64,000 bases of DNA, from positions 41,437 to 105,436 of the forward strand of contig NZ_BSFI01000020.1 of assembly GCF_027922265.1 (NCBI RefSeq). The letters run 5' to 3'. Positions 54,119-62,709 of this stretch are shown piece by piece. Position 1 is the first letter of the stretch; each line of letters begins with the position of its first letter. Both the position numbers and the translations under genes were made by a program. The DNA comes from Hansschlegelia plantiphila (GTDB lineage Bacteria > Pseudomonadota > Alphaproteobacteria > Rhizobiales > Methylopilaceae). Below the pieces are notes generated by a model, which was not told where the DNA came from, did not search any database, and saw nothing but the letters and a program-made list of their open reading frames with translations.

Positions 54119-54557
54119 TCCGCTGGCCGGCCTGAGGGCCCTGCATCTGCCGCCGCAGCCGGTGTCGTTCTGGGCGGATTTCGGCGTGGCCGCCGCCGCC
54201 GGCCTGGGGCTCGCGCTGATCGTCGCGCTGGCGCTGCGCGCGCTGCTTCGCCCGCGGCCCTCGCTCGCCGCCGCCGCACGCGCGGAGTTCGAGCGCGCCA
54301 GGACCCTGCCGGCGCCGGAGCGCCGCGCCGCGCAGGCCACGATCCTTCGGCGCGTGGTCCGCTCCAGGGCCGGCGACGAGGCCGCGCGCGCGACGGGCGC
54401 CGACTGGGCCGCCGCCCTCGACGGCGTGTTCGGAACCGACCTGTTCACCGCCCGCGCCGGCCGTGTGTTCGCCGACGGCCTCTACGCCCGCCCGCCGGCG
54501 GAAGACCCGGAGCTCGACCGCGAGCTCTCCGTCCTGTTCGCGAAGCTCGGGCGCTAG
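54105..54557 (+). CDS. DUF4381-like membrane protein
   Basis: A 150-residue protein with a short N-terminal part (DPLAGLRALHLPPQPVSFWADFG), one membrane helix (about 25-45) and a cytoplasmic helical tail. This is the DUF4381 layout found between DUF58 and VWA genes in MoxR clusters. The start at 54105 is set by the overlap with the DUF58 stop and the family N-terminus (LxDLHLPPxPxxWPxAPGW in relatives). Confidence 0.78.
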   Translation: MQQDDPLAGLRALHLPPQPVSFWADFGVAAAAGLGLALIVALALRALLRPRPSLAAAARAEFERARTLPAPERRAAQATILRRVVRSRAGDEAARATGADWAAALDGVFGTDLFTARAGRVFADGLYARPPAEDPELDRELSVLFAKLGR

Positions 54558-54560
54558 GCG

Positions 54561-55520
54561 ATGTGGCAGTTCTCGCTTCCCTGGGTCTTCCTGCTGCTGC
54601 CTCTGCCGTTCCTGGTGGCGCGGCTGTTGCCGGCTGACGGCCGCGTCGGCGGCGCGTTGAGGGTTCCGGGCACGGTCGCGGCGTCGCATGGACAGGCCGA
54701 CCCGTCCTCGGTCGCGACCGGCGGCGGGCGGCTGGTGGCGTGGCTCGCCTGGGTCGCGCTGGTGACGGCGCTCGCCGGCCCCCGAATCGTGCTCCCGGCG
54801 CAGGCGCTGCCGACGACCGGGCGCGACCTGATGGTGGCGCTCGACCTTTCCGGCAGCATGGAGCGCACCGACTTCGCGCTCGACGGCAAGCAGGCGCGGC
54901 GGCTCGACGTCGTGAAGACGCTGGGCGCCAAGTTCATACGCGGACGGGCCGGCGACCGCGTCGGGCTGATCGCCTTCGCCGACCAGACCTATGTCGTCTC
55001 GCCGCCGAGCTACGACACGGAAGCCGTCGCCCACTCGCTCGACGGGTTCGCGATCGGCCTCGTCGGCCGCTCGACCGCGATCGGCGACGGGCTCGGCCTC
55101 GCGCTCCGCCGGCTCGCCCAGACGGAGTCGAAGAACAAGGTCGTGGTGCTGCTGTCGGATGGCGCGAACAACGCGGGCGTATCGACCCCGAAGGACGTCG
55201 CGCGTCTCGCGAAGGACATGGGCGTGCGGGTGCACACCATCGCCATGGGCCCGCGGGCGCTCGGCGAGGAGGCGGACTACAATCCGGACGTCGTCGACGT
55301 CGAGACGCTGAAGGCGATCGCCGACGAAAGCGGCGGCCGCACCTTCCGGGTGAAGACCAGCGAGGACATGGAGGCCGCGATCTCGGCGATCGATGAGATC
55401 GAACCGACGCGTTCGCTCGCGCCGCCCGCGCCGATCTGGCGGGAGCTGTGGCCCTGGCCGGCGACGATCGCATTCTTCGCCTCCGCCGCCACCGTGCTTG
55501 TCCGAAGGCGCGGCGCATGA
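54561..55520 (+). CDS. VWA-domain membrane protein, BatA/MxaC-like
   Basis: A 319-residue protein with two N-terminal membrane helices, a VWA domain and a C-terminal helix. The MIDAS motif is intact (DLSGS, Asp95; then TAIGDGLGLAL and LLSDGANNAG). The gene order places it as the BatA-like partner of MoxR. It overlaps the second VWA gene by ATGA. Probably it faces the periplasm and binds divalent metal. Confidence 0.93.
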   Translation: MWQFSLPWVFLLLPLPFLVARLLPADGRVGGALRVPGTVAASHGQADPSSVATGGGRLVAWLAWVALVTALAGPRIVLPAQALPTTGRDLMVALDLSGSMERTDFALDGKQARRLDVVKTLGAKFIRGRAGDRVGLIAFADQTYVVSPPSYDTEAVAHSLDGFAIGLVGRSTAIGDGLGLALRRLAQTESKNKVVVLLSDGANNAGVSTPKDVARLAKDMGVRVHTIAMGPRALGEEADYNPDVVDVETLKAIADESGGRTFRVKTSEDMEAAISAIDEIEPTRSLAPPAPIWRELWPWPATIAFFASAATVLVRRRGA

Positions 55521-56452
55521 TCGAGCTGTTCGGCTACGCGTTGCTCAGGCCGTGGTGGCTGCTCGGGCTGCCGATCGCAGGCCTCGTGCTGTTCGTCGCG
55601 GTCCGACGCGCCGGCGGCGTCGGCGACTGGCGGCGGGCGGTCGACGCCCATCTGCTCGACGCTCTCGCCCGTCGCGGCGGCGTGGTCGCCGGCAAGGGAC
55701 GCGGCGCGATCGTCGCCGCGGCGACCGCGGCGCTGATCGCGCTCGCTCTGCTCGGTCCCGCGGTCGAGCGGCAGGGATCGACCAATTTCCGCAACCTCGA
55801 CACCATGGTGATCGCGCTCGACCTGTCGCGCTCCGTCGCCGAGAGCCCGCAATTCCAGGACGCCAAGATCGCGGCGCTGGCGACGGCGGAGGCCGCCGGC
55901 ACGCGGCAGGTCGCGATCGTCGCCTATGCGGGCGACGCCTATCTCGTCAGCCCGCCGACGACCGACCGCAAAGGGCTGGAGACGACGTTGTTCGCGCTCG
56001 ACGGCCAGACGGTGCCGGACTTCGGCAGCGCGCCGACGCGCGCCGTCGCCCTCGCCCGCAAGACGCTGAAGGACGCCGGGGTCGTCAGCGGCGACGTGGT
56101 GCTGATCACCGACGGCGGCGGAATCGACGAGGGGACGCGCGGCGAGGCGCGGGCGCTTCGCGAGGACGGCCACGCGCTGAGCGCGATCTTCCTGACGCCG
56201 AAGACCGCGACGGGCCGCCCACCGGGACCCGCCGACGCCGGCCGGCCGGAGCTCGAGGCTCTAGCCTCGATCGGCGGCGGGGTTTCGGGCGACGTCGATC
56301 ATCCCGAGGCTGTCGACGACCTGCTCGCCCGTGGGCCGACGCAGCGGATCGGACCGGGCGAATACGCGTCCCTCGTCTGGTACGATCTCGGCCGCTGGTT
56401 TTTGTTCGCGGCGGCGGTTCCCATGCTGCTGCTGTTCCGGAGGGGCGGATGA
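55517..56452 (+). CDS. VWA-domain membrane protein, BatB/MxaL-like
   Basis: A 311-residue paralogue of the preceding VWA protein: two N-terminal membrane segments, MIDAS DLSRS (Asp102), a loop with SAPTRAVALA in place of the canonical Thr motif, LITDGGGIDEG and a C-terminal helix (FLFAAAVPMLLLF). The first MIDAS segment is complete. It works with the other VWA protein and MoxR. The next gene starts 1 nt after the stop. Confidence 0.92.
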   Translation: MIELFGYALLRPWWLLGLPIAGLVLFVAVRRAGGVGDWRRAVDAHLLDALARRGGVVAGKGRGAIVAAATAALIALALLGPAVERQGSTNFRNLDTMVIALDLSRSVAESPQFQDAKIAALATAEAAGTRQVAIVAYAGDAYLVSPPTTDRKGLETTLFALDGQTVPDFGSAPTRAVALARKTLKDAGVVSGDVVLITDGGGIDEGTRGEARALREDGHALSAIFLTPKTATGRPPGPADAGRPELEALASIGGGVSGDVDHPEAVDDLLARGPTQRIGPGEYASLVWYDLGRWFLFAAAVPMLLLFRRGG

Positions 56453-56453
56453 T

Positions 56454-57290
56454 ATGCGCCGCGTCTGGATGCTCGTCGTGCTGATGATGGTCTGCCTCGG
56501 AGCCGCGCTTTCGGGCGAGCGCATGGGCCGCGCGTTCTACGAGGCCGGGCTGCCGCGGATCGCAAGCCTGCTGCTTGGCGGCCCTGTCTGGCGCGGCGCG
56601 ACGCTTTACGCGCAGGGCCGCTTCGCGGAGGCCGCGAGCGCCTTCGAGAACGCGCCCTTCGCCGACGCGCCCTACGACGAGGGCACGGCCCGCGCCCGCG
56701 CCGGCGAGCTGGAGCGGGCGATCGCCGCGCTCAACGAGGCGCTCTACCGCGACCCGAACGACGAGGACGCCCGCTACAATCTTGCGCTGGTGGAATCGCT
56801 CAAGGCCAAGAGGGACAGGCAGGCTCGCGACGCGAACGGCGCCGCCAACGCCAGCGCGTCGAAGCAGAAGCGCGGCGGCGAGGCGCCTTCGGATGCGCAG
56901 AACGACATCAACTCGACCGGCGAAGGCGCCGCCGGCGACCGCGACTCCGGCCGTCAGGCGACCTCGCCCGGCGGCGCGCAGGTGACCCGCATGGGGCGCG
57001 CGAAACAGACCGCCGCCGACCCCAGCCGGTCGCAGGCGCGCGGCTCGGTCGGCGCCTCGCAGGGCGCGGGCCGCACCGGCGGCGACGGCGCCAAGGTCGC
57101 GAAGTCGTTCGAAGAGATGATGAAGCTGCCGAAGATGAGCTTTTCGCAACAGGCCGTGCAGCCCTCGCTGCAGTGGCTGCAGACGATCCCTGACGACCCC
57201 GGCAAGTTCCTCCGCCTGAAGCTCGCGGCGGAGCGCTCTCAGCGCGCCGAGCGCGGGATCGCCGCGCCCGAGGTCACGGACCCATGGTGA
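56454..57290 (+). CDS. Membrane-anchored TPR protein, MxaK/BatC-like
   Basis: A 278-residue protein with an N-terminal anchor helix and about two TPR motifs (GATLYAQGRFAEAASAFENAPFADAPYDEGTARARAGELERAIAALNEALYRDPND). A long low-complexity Gly/Ala/Ser linker (about 125-220) follows, then a short conserved tail (PSLQWLQTIPDDPGKFLRLKL). The tail motif WLQxIPDDPGxFLRxKF is typical of BatC-like proteins. It overlaps the BatD-like gene by 7 nt. Confidence 0.88.
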   Translation: MRRVWMLVVLMMVCLGAALSGERMGRAFYEAGLPRIASLLLGGPVWRGATLYAQGRFAEAASAFENAPFADAPYDEGTARARAGELERAIAALNEALYRDPNDEDARYNLALVESLKAKRDRQARDANGAANASASKQKRGGEAPSDAQNDINSTGEGAAGDRDSGRQATSPGGAQVTRMGRAKQTAADPSRSQARGSVGASQGAGRTGGDGAKVAKSFEEMMKLPKMSFSQQAVQPSLQWLQTIPDDPGKFLRLKLAAERSQRAERGIAAPEVTDPW

Positions 57291-58570
57291 AGTTTTTCGC
57301 CGTCGCGCTCGCCGGCCTCGCGCTGTCAGCGCTTCCCGCCGCGGCGCAGGACCACACGATCTTCGACGACGTGAAGCTCGAGGTCGTCCCTGAGACGCAT
57401 GGCGTCGCGCCCTACCCGAACGAGCTCGTCCTGGTCCATATCCGCGGGCTCTATCGGCCGCTGATCAACATCCAGCACATGCAGCAGCCGGAGCTGACCG
57501 ACTTCGGCTGGATGCACCTGACCAAGGACAAGCTCTCGGAATCGACCTTCGACGGCTTCCCCGCCGTGGCTTACGAGCGCGTCATCGCGGTCTATCCCGA
57601 GAAGAGCGGACCGCTCGAGATCGGAAGCTTCACCCACAAGCTCACGGTGGTCGACGGCGCAGGCGGCCGCGAGATCGACGTGAGGTCCGCGCCCGTCACC
57701 GTTCAGGTCGCGCAGTGGCAGGGCCCGGGCGGACCGGGCGACCCGAACAGCTGGTGGCTGCCGGCGAGCGACGTGACCGTCACCGACACCTGGGCCTCCG
57801 ACCCCAACCACGTGCCGCGCGGCGAGACCATACAGCGGACCGTGACGATCGAAGCCTATGGCGTGACCGCCGAGCAGCTGCCGCCGCCGCCGGTGATGCG
57901 GTCGGCCGGCATCATCAGCTTCCGCGGGCCGACCGACCGCGAAACTCGGGTGACCGAAAACGGCCCGGTGGCGCGCGCGGTCTATCGCTGGAACATGCGC
58001 CCGATCTCGGCGTTCCCCGCGACGGTCGAGGCGATCAAGATCCCGTGGTTCGACACCGTCTCCCGCTCGATGCGCGAGGCGACGATTCCCGCCCAGCGGA
58101 TGGCGTGGGACGTCGCAGGAGCGCCTTCCGGGGACCCGGCCGCCGTCGCCGGCCCCAAGCGCCCGGCGCTCGGCCTGACGCTCGGCGTTGGCGGCGCCGC
58201 CTTCCTGCTCGGCGTCGCGCTGCTGCTGGTCGGGACCGGGGGCCTGCGCGCCCTCCCCGGACTGCCGCCCCGCGCGTTGCGCAAGCTGAAGACCGCCGCG
58301 TGGCGCGGCGACGCCGCCTCGTTCCGGGCGGCGGTCACCGAACTCGTCCGCAAGGAGCCGGAACGCTCCGAGGCGTGGGCCGGACGCGCCGAGGTGCGCG
58401 CGGGCCTCGCCGAGCTCGACCGCCATCTCTATGGCGGCGGCCAGGACCCCCGCCCGAACCTGCGCCGGCTCGCCCGGATCATCGTGACTGCGCGGCGCGC
58501 ATCCGCCGTCCCCGCCCGCTCGACGGGGTCGGGCCTGGCGCCGCTCGACGGGCCGCTCCGGAACGCCTGA
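57284..58570 (+). CDS. BatD-like exported protein (MxaA position)
   Basis: A 428-residue protein with a signal peptide (ending LPAAAQ), beta-rich periplasmic repeats, a membrane helix at about 297-320 and a cytoplasmic tail with RKLKTAAWRGDAASFRAAV. The pattern is that of BatD, with NPY-like VTDTWASDPNHVPRGETIQRTVTIEAYG in the second repeat. It ends the MoxR cluster and gives the system a large periplasmic part. Confidence 0.85.
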   Translation: MVKFFAVALAGLALSALPAAAQDHTIFDDVKLEVVPETHGVAPYPNELVLVHIRGLYRPLINIQHMQQPELTDFGWMHLTKDKLSESTFDGFPAVAYERVIAVYPEKSGPLEIGSFTHKLTVVDGAGGREIDVRSAPVTVQVAQWQGPGGPGDPNSWWLPASDVTVTDTWASDPNHVPRGETIQRTVTIEAYGVTAEQLPPPPVMRSAGIISFRGPTDRETRVTENGPVARAVYRWNMRPISAFPATVEAIKIPWFDTVSRSMREATIPAQRMAWDVAGAPSGDPAAVAGPKRPALGLTLGVGGAAFLLGVALLLVGTGGLRALPGLPPRALRKLKTAAWRGDAASFRAAVTELVRKEPERSEAWAGRAEVRAGLAELDRHLYGGGQDPRPNLRRLARIIVTARRASAVPARSTGSGLAPLDGPLRNA

Positions 58571-58607
58571 CGGTGGTTCCGCCCTCGCGTCAGAGACCGC
58601 AGTCGGA

Positions 58608-59054
58608 TCAGACGGCTCCGCCCTTCGCGCGGGCGGCGTCGACGCTCCACGGTCCGGGACCGGCGAAGAACAGGTAGAAGAACACGAAGCAGTAGAGCGC
58701 CGCGAGCTCGCCGCGGTTGAGCAGCGGATAGACGCTGGCCTTCGCGGTCTCGACCGCGAGCGAGAAATCCGCGCCGGTGTGGACGAGGAAATAGGCGACC
58801 GCCATCTGCCCGGACAGCAGGAAGGCGACCGGACGGCTGAACAGGCCGATCGCGAGCAGGAAGCCGCCGACCAGCTCGAACACGCCGGCGACGCCCGGCA
58901 GCGAGGCGAGCGGCGGCGACATCGGCGCGACGTCGCCTGCGACGGGGAAGCCCAGCAGCTTCTGCGTCCCGTGCTCCATGAACAGCAGCGCCGCCATGAT
59001 CCTGAGAATGCTGAGCACGCGCGGCGCCCAGGCGGTGAGAACGGTGGGGTTCAT
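58608..59054 (-). CDS. DoxX-family membrane protein
   Basis: A 148-residue protein with four hydrophobic helices: ILRIMAALLFMEHGTQKLLGFP is the DoxX signature, GVFELVGGFLLAIGLFSRPVAFLLSGQMAVAYF follows, and NRGELAALYCFVFFYLFFAGPGPWSVD ends it. DoxX proteins are linked to thiosulfate or oxidative-stress functions, but the role here is open. It converges on the BatD-like gene. Confidence 0.92.
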   Translation of the reverse strand: MNPTVLTAWAPRVLSILRIMAALLFMEHGTQKLLGFPVAGDVAPMSPPLASLPGVAGVFELVGGFLLAIGLFSRPVAFLLSGQMAVAYFLVHTGADFSLAVETAKASVYPLLNRGELAALYCFVFFYLFFAGPGPWSVDAARAKGGAV

Positions 59055-59247
59055 CTCGATCCTCCCGAAGGCCGACGGGTCCGCCGGTCGGAGAGGGTTT
59101 AAGGCGGGAATGGAACGGAGGCGAACCCCGCTCCCCGCAATGTGTTCTGATTAAAGACGCACGAAACAGACGTGACGTCGTCGCGACGGTCCCAAGTCGA
59201 CATCCTGCAGCGCGGCCTTGCGCGCTCGGGACCGCCGGGGCGATGCG

Positions 59248-59280
59248 GAAACGGCCGGCCCCATCGCTGGAGCCGGCCGC
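59248..59280 (-). terminator. Probable terminator after the mtkAB-reductase operon
   Basis: An 8-bp perfect stem (CGGCCGGC with GCCGGCCG) with a 12-nt loop; on the minus strand it is followed by GTTTCC. It lies about 55 nt beyond the reductase stop. The 278-nt gap 59055-59332 shows nothing else. Confidence 0.55.
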
Positions 59281-59332
59281 CATTCCTGATTCAGGCGTTT
59301 CCGCCGGAGCGAAGCGGCGTTTGCGCCCAGCC

Positions 59333-60361
59333 TCAGACGGCGGCGGCGAGCTTGGGCTCCTCGGCCGCGACCTCTTCGGGGAAGGTCGGGTAGATGCCGA
59401 GCGAGCGGCCCATCTGCTTCGTGAGCGCAAGCACGATGTCGACGTTCGGGGTCGCGATGTCGACGAGGCGGCCCATCTCCTGGATGGAGGAGAGCAGCGC
59501 GTCAAGCTCGATCGGCTTGCCGGCCTCGACGTCCTGCAGCATCGATGTGCGGTGCGCGCCGACGCGGGCGGCGCCGTTGATGCGGCGCTCGACGTCGACC
59601 TTGAACGTCGCGCCGACCTTCTCGCCGATCGCCTGGGCCTCGAGCATCATGCTCTTGGCGAGCGCGCGGGTGCCTGGGTCGGTCGCGACCACGTCGAGCG
59701 TCGCGCGGGTCAGCGCGGAGATCGGGTTGAAGCAGAGGTTGCCCCACAGCTTCAGCCAGATGTCGTCGCGGATGTCGTCGTAATAGCGGGCCTTCAGGCC
59801 GCTGGCGTCGAGCGCGTCGCCGAAGGCCTGCAGGCGCGCCGTCTTGGTGCGGTTCGGTTCGCCGAGGCCGAAGGTGTCGCCGTAGGTGTGCTTGATGACG
59901 CCCGGCTCGATGATCTCCGTCGCGGGGTAGACGGTCGAGCCGATGACGCGCTCGGGCCCGATGGCGTTCCACTGCCGGTCGCCGGGGTCGACGCTGTTGA
60001 GGCGCAGGTTCTTGTAGGGGCCTTCGAGGCCATAGAAGTACCACCACGGCACGCCGTTCTGCGCGGTGACGACGGCGGTGTCCGGCCCCAGCAGCGGCGC
60101 CATGTCCTCGGCCGATTCCCAGGCCTGATGGGCCTTGAGCCCGACGATGACGAAGTCCTGCGGGCCAAGCTCCGCCGCGACCTTGGTCGCGGGCATCTCG
60201 GCCACCTTCTCTTCGCCATCGATCAGGAGCTTCAGCCCGCGCTCCCTGATGGCGGCGAGATGCGGTCCGCGCGCGATCAGCGAGACGTCTATTCCCGCCT
60301 GCTTCATCATGACGGCCATGTAGCCGCCGATCGCGCCCGCGCCGTAGATGCAGATCTTCAC
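59333..60361 (-). CDS. Ketopantoate reductase-like dehydrogenase (PanE/ApbA family)
   Basis: A 342-residue 6PGDH-fold enzyme: KICIYGAGAIGGYMAVMMKQAG, VIVGLKAHQ, TAQNGVPWW and the C-terminal domain with IWLKLWGNLCFNPISALTRATL containing the catalytic Lys/Asn pattern. The GTG start at 60361 has GAGGAG about 7 nt upstream. It follows mtkA and mtkB, 74 nt after mtkB. It may make pantoate for CoA, or reduce another 2-oxo acid of C1 assimilation; the family is promiscuous in annotation. Confidence 0.88.
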   Translation of the reverse strand: MKICIYGAGAIGGYMAVMMKQAGIDVSLIARGPHLAAIRERGLKLLIDGEEKVAEMPATKVAAELGPQDFVIVGLKAHQAWESAEDMAPLLGPDTAVVTAQNGVPWWYFYGLEGPYKNLRLNSVDPGDRQWNAIGPERVIGSTVYPATEIIEPGVIKHTYGDTFGLGEPNRTKTARLQAFGDALDASGLKARYYDDIRDDIWLKLWGNLCFNPISALTRATLDVVATDPGTRALAKSMMLEAQAIGEKVGATFKVDVERRINGAARVGAHRTSMLQDVEAGKPIELDALLSSIQEMGRLVDIATPNVDIVLALTKQMGRSLGIYPTFPEEVAAEEPKLAAAV

Positions 60362-60435
60362 CGGGTCGTTCTCCTCAAGATTGGTCGCCCCGTCGGCGCG
60401 GCGGCGGTCAAAATCAGCGTTATCGACTTCGGGCG

Positions 60436-61317
60436 CTAGCGTGCGCCGGCGAGGGCTTCGGCGATCGTGCGGCCGACGAGGTGGGCGCTCGACGCGACCG
60501 TCACCCCCGCCCGCTCGAGCGCGGCGACCTTCGCCGCCGCCTCGCCGCTCCCGCCTATGGTGAGCGCGCCCGCATGGCCCATGCGGCGCTCGCGGGGAGC
60601 GTGGGCGCCGACGATCAGCGCGACGATCGGCTTTGCGGGCCTGACCTGCGCGATGTAGTCGGCGACCTCCTGCTCCTCGGAGCCGCCGATCTCGCCGATC
60701 AGCACGACGCCGTCGGTCTCGGGATCGGCGAGGAACAATTCCAGGCATTCGCGCATGCCGAGTCCGTGGATGGCGTCGCCGCCGACGCCGACGGTGGTCG
60801 ACTGGCCGAGGCCGGCGGCCGTCACCTGCGCGACCACCTCGCTGGTGAGCGAGGCGGAACGCGACACGATCCCGACGCCGCCCGGCCTCTCCGAGCCGGT
60901 GGCCATCACGCCGAGCTTGCAGATCCCCGGCGCGAGGACGCCCTGGCTGTTGGCGCCGACCAGCCGGGTCCGCGAGCCTTTCAGCGCCTCGCGGACGCGC
61001 ACCATGTCGAGCGCAGGCACCCGTTCCGTGACGGTGACGACGAGCGGGATCTCGGCCTCGATCGCCTCGATCATGGCGGCGGCGGCGGTGGCCGGCGGCA
61101 CGAAGATGATCGAGGCGTTCGCCCCGGTGGCGCCCTTCGCCTCGGCGACGGTGTCGAAGATCGGCAGGTTGAGGTGCGAGCGGCCGCCCTTGCCGGGCCG
61201 GACGCCGGCGACGACCTTGGCGCCGTACTCCATCATCTGGATGGTGTGGTGCGTGCCGGCCCAGCCGGTCATGCCCTGGACCATGATGCGGGTGTCGTGG
61301 TCGATGAGGATCGCCAT
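60436..61317 (-). CDS. mtkB: Malate-CoA ligase subunit beta (SucD-like)
   Basis: A 293-residue SucD-family subunit: ILIDHDTRIMVQGMTGWAGTHHTIQMMEYG, CoA-binding Rossmann part, and [18 protein letters not shown] with phospho-His248. With MtkA it forms malyl-CoA from malate and CoA in the serine cycle. A neighbouring sucD-like gene at the right edge covers the normal TCA enzyme, which favours malate thiokinase for this pair. It starts 3 nt after mtkA. Confidence 0.88.
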   Translation of the reverse strand: MAILIDHDTRIMVQGMTGWAGTHHTIQMMEYGAKVVAGVRPGKGGRSHLNLPIFDTVAEAKGATGANASIIFVPPATAAAAMIEAIEAEIPLVVTVTERVPALDMVRVREALKGSRTRLVGANSQGVLAPGICKLGVMATGSERPGGVGIVSRSASLTSEVVAQVTAAGLGQSTTVGVGGDAIHGLGMRECLELFLADPETDGVVLIGEIGGSEEQEVADYIAQVRPAKPIVALIVGAHAPRERRMGHAGALTIGGSGEAAAKVAALERAGVTVASSAHLVGRTIAEALAGAR

Positions 61318-61320
61318 AGT

Positions 61321-62490
61321 TCAGGCCCTCCCGGCGGCGACGGAAACCGCGCGGGAAGCGGCCTCGCCCATATCGGCGGTCTCGATCACCGCGCAGCCGA
61401 AATTCGCGAGCCGGTAGCGCCCGAGATCGGCGTTCAGCCCGGCGAGCCGCACCACGATCGGCAGCTTGCGGCCGGAGCGGCGGAGCGCGATCCCGAGCCC
61501 TTCCGCGATGGTGTCGCAGGACTGCATGCCGCCGCCATGGACGTTGAGGAGCAGCGTGCGGATCTTCGGGTTGTCGAGCAGCAGCGCGAAGCCATGGGCG
61601 ATGTCGAGGCTCTTCGCGGTGGTCCGGATGTCCATGAAGTTCGCGGGCTTGCCGCCGGCAGCGCAAACCATGTCGAGCGTCGCCAGACCGAGCCCGGCGC
61701 CGTTCGAGACCAGACCGATGTCGCCGTCGAGCTGGACGAAGTTGAGCTGGTCGCGATGGGCGCTGAGCTTGACGCGGTCGCCCTCGACCTCGTCGCGCAG
61801 CGAGCCGAGATCCGGGTGGCGGAACAGCGCGTTGTCGTCGAGCGTCATCTTGACGTCGAGGGCCTTGATCTCGCCGGACGCGGTGACCGCGAGCGGGTTG
61901 ATCTCGATCAGGCTGGCGTCGAGCTCGATGAATGCGCGGCGCAGGCCCTCGACGAGCGCAGCGGCCGCCACGGCCGCGCGGCCCTCAAGACCGATCCGCG
62001 CAATAAATGTCGACAGATCAGCCGGGTCGATGGGTTCGTTCACCGAAAGCACGAGCGTCTCGGAGGTGAATTCGCCCTTGCGCTTACGCTCCTCGACGCC
62101 GTCGCCGCCCTCGCGGCCGCCGACTGCGACCAGCGCGCCGGAGGCGTCGATCATCAGCGCGAGATAGATCGAGCGCTCGATCGCGACGCCTTCCTCCACA
62201 TAGACGCGGCGGACGATCTGGCCCTCGTCGTCGGTCTGGCGGGTGACGAGCCTCTGGCCGAGCAGCGCGGACGCGGCCGATTTCGCCATGGACGGTCCAT
62301 GCGCCATCCGCACGCCGCCGGCGGCCAGCCGCTCGCCGGCGTGGATCTGCGCCTTCACCGCGATCGGGCTGGTTCCGAGGTCGCGCGCGACCGCTTCCGC
62401 CTCGTCGGCCGTCAGAGCGACCGCGCCGCGGGGAATCGGCAGTCCGTAGTCGGTCAGCAGCCGCTTGGCCTGAAACTCGTGAAGTCGCAT
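61321..62490 (-). CDS. mtkA: Malate-CoA ligase subunit alpha (SucC-like)
   Basis: A 389-residue SucC-family ATP-grasp subunit: MRLHEFQAKRLLTDYGLPIPRG, VKAQIHAGERLAAGGVR, LIEINPLAVTASGEIKALDVKMTLDDNALFRHPD and LVSNGAGLGLATLDMVCAAGGKPANFMDI. The GAGLGLATLDMV form and the gene pairing resemble methylotroph MtkA. It leads the operon with mtkB and the reductase. A GTATAC palindrome lies 37-42 nt upstream of the ATG. Confidence 0.88.
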   Translation of the reverse strand: MRLHEFQAKRLLTDYGLPIPRGAVALTADEAEAVARDLGTSPIAVKAQIHAGERLAAGGVRMAHGPSMAKSAASALLGQRLVTRQTDDEGQIVRRVYVEEGVAIERSIYLALMIDASGALVAVGGREGGDGVEERKRKGEFTSETLVLSVNEPIDPADLSTFIARIGLEGRAAVAAAALVEGLRRAFIELDASLIEINPLAVTASGEIKALDVKMTLDDNALFRHPDLGSLRDEVEGDRVKLSAHRDQLNFVQLDGDIGLVSNGAGLGLATLDMVCAAGGKPANFMDIRTTAKSLDIAHGFALLLDNPKIRTLLLNVHGGGMQSCDTIAEGLGIALRRSGRKLPIVVRLAGLNADLGRYRLANFGCAVIETADMGEAASRAVSVAAGRA

Positions 62491-62524
62491 CGCCTGTCTC
62501 CGCGGGCGCTCTTGCGGCGCCCTT

Positions 62525-62536
62525 TGGTATACGTGA
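62525..62536. promoter_or_regulatory. Candidate GntR operator upstream of mtkA
   Basis: TTTGGTATACGT contains the palindrome GTATAC at 62527-62532. FCD-type GntR regulators bind short palindromes of this sort (often T-GT-AC-A). A related TGGTATGC lies upstream of the adjacent gntR gene. The rest of 62491-62709 shows two small hairpins (62565-62581 and 62607-62625) without clear T-tracts on the transcribed strand. Confidence 0.4.
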
Positions 62537-62709
62537 CGCCAACACCCGCCAATCCACAGCTTTTCTGAAGGCCTGCTTCAGCAGCGTGGATCGTAAGAGA
62601 ACTCGGGGCCGGTGTCAGACCGGCCTTTAGGATCAGCGCGATCGGGCGCCGGCGCGACGCCCGGCCTCCGCGGATCGACGAAGTCGCTCCGCCCGGCCTG
62701 CGACAAGGC

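Noticed and set aside
60481..62568. A 695-codon plus-strand frame antisense to mtkB and mtkA
   Set aside because: It is a complementary-strand artefact of high GC content. Both ligase genes are clear on the minus strand.
62607..62625. GGCCGGT/ACCGGCC hairpin considered as a terminator of gntR
   Set aside because: The T-run follows on the plus strand, while gntR is transcribed on the minus strand, where no T-tract follows.
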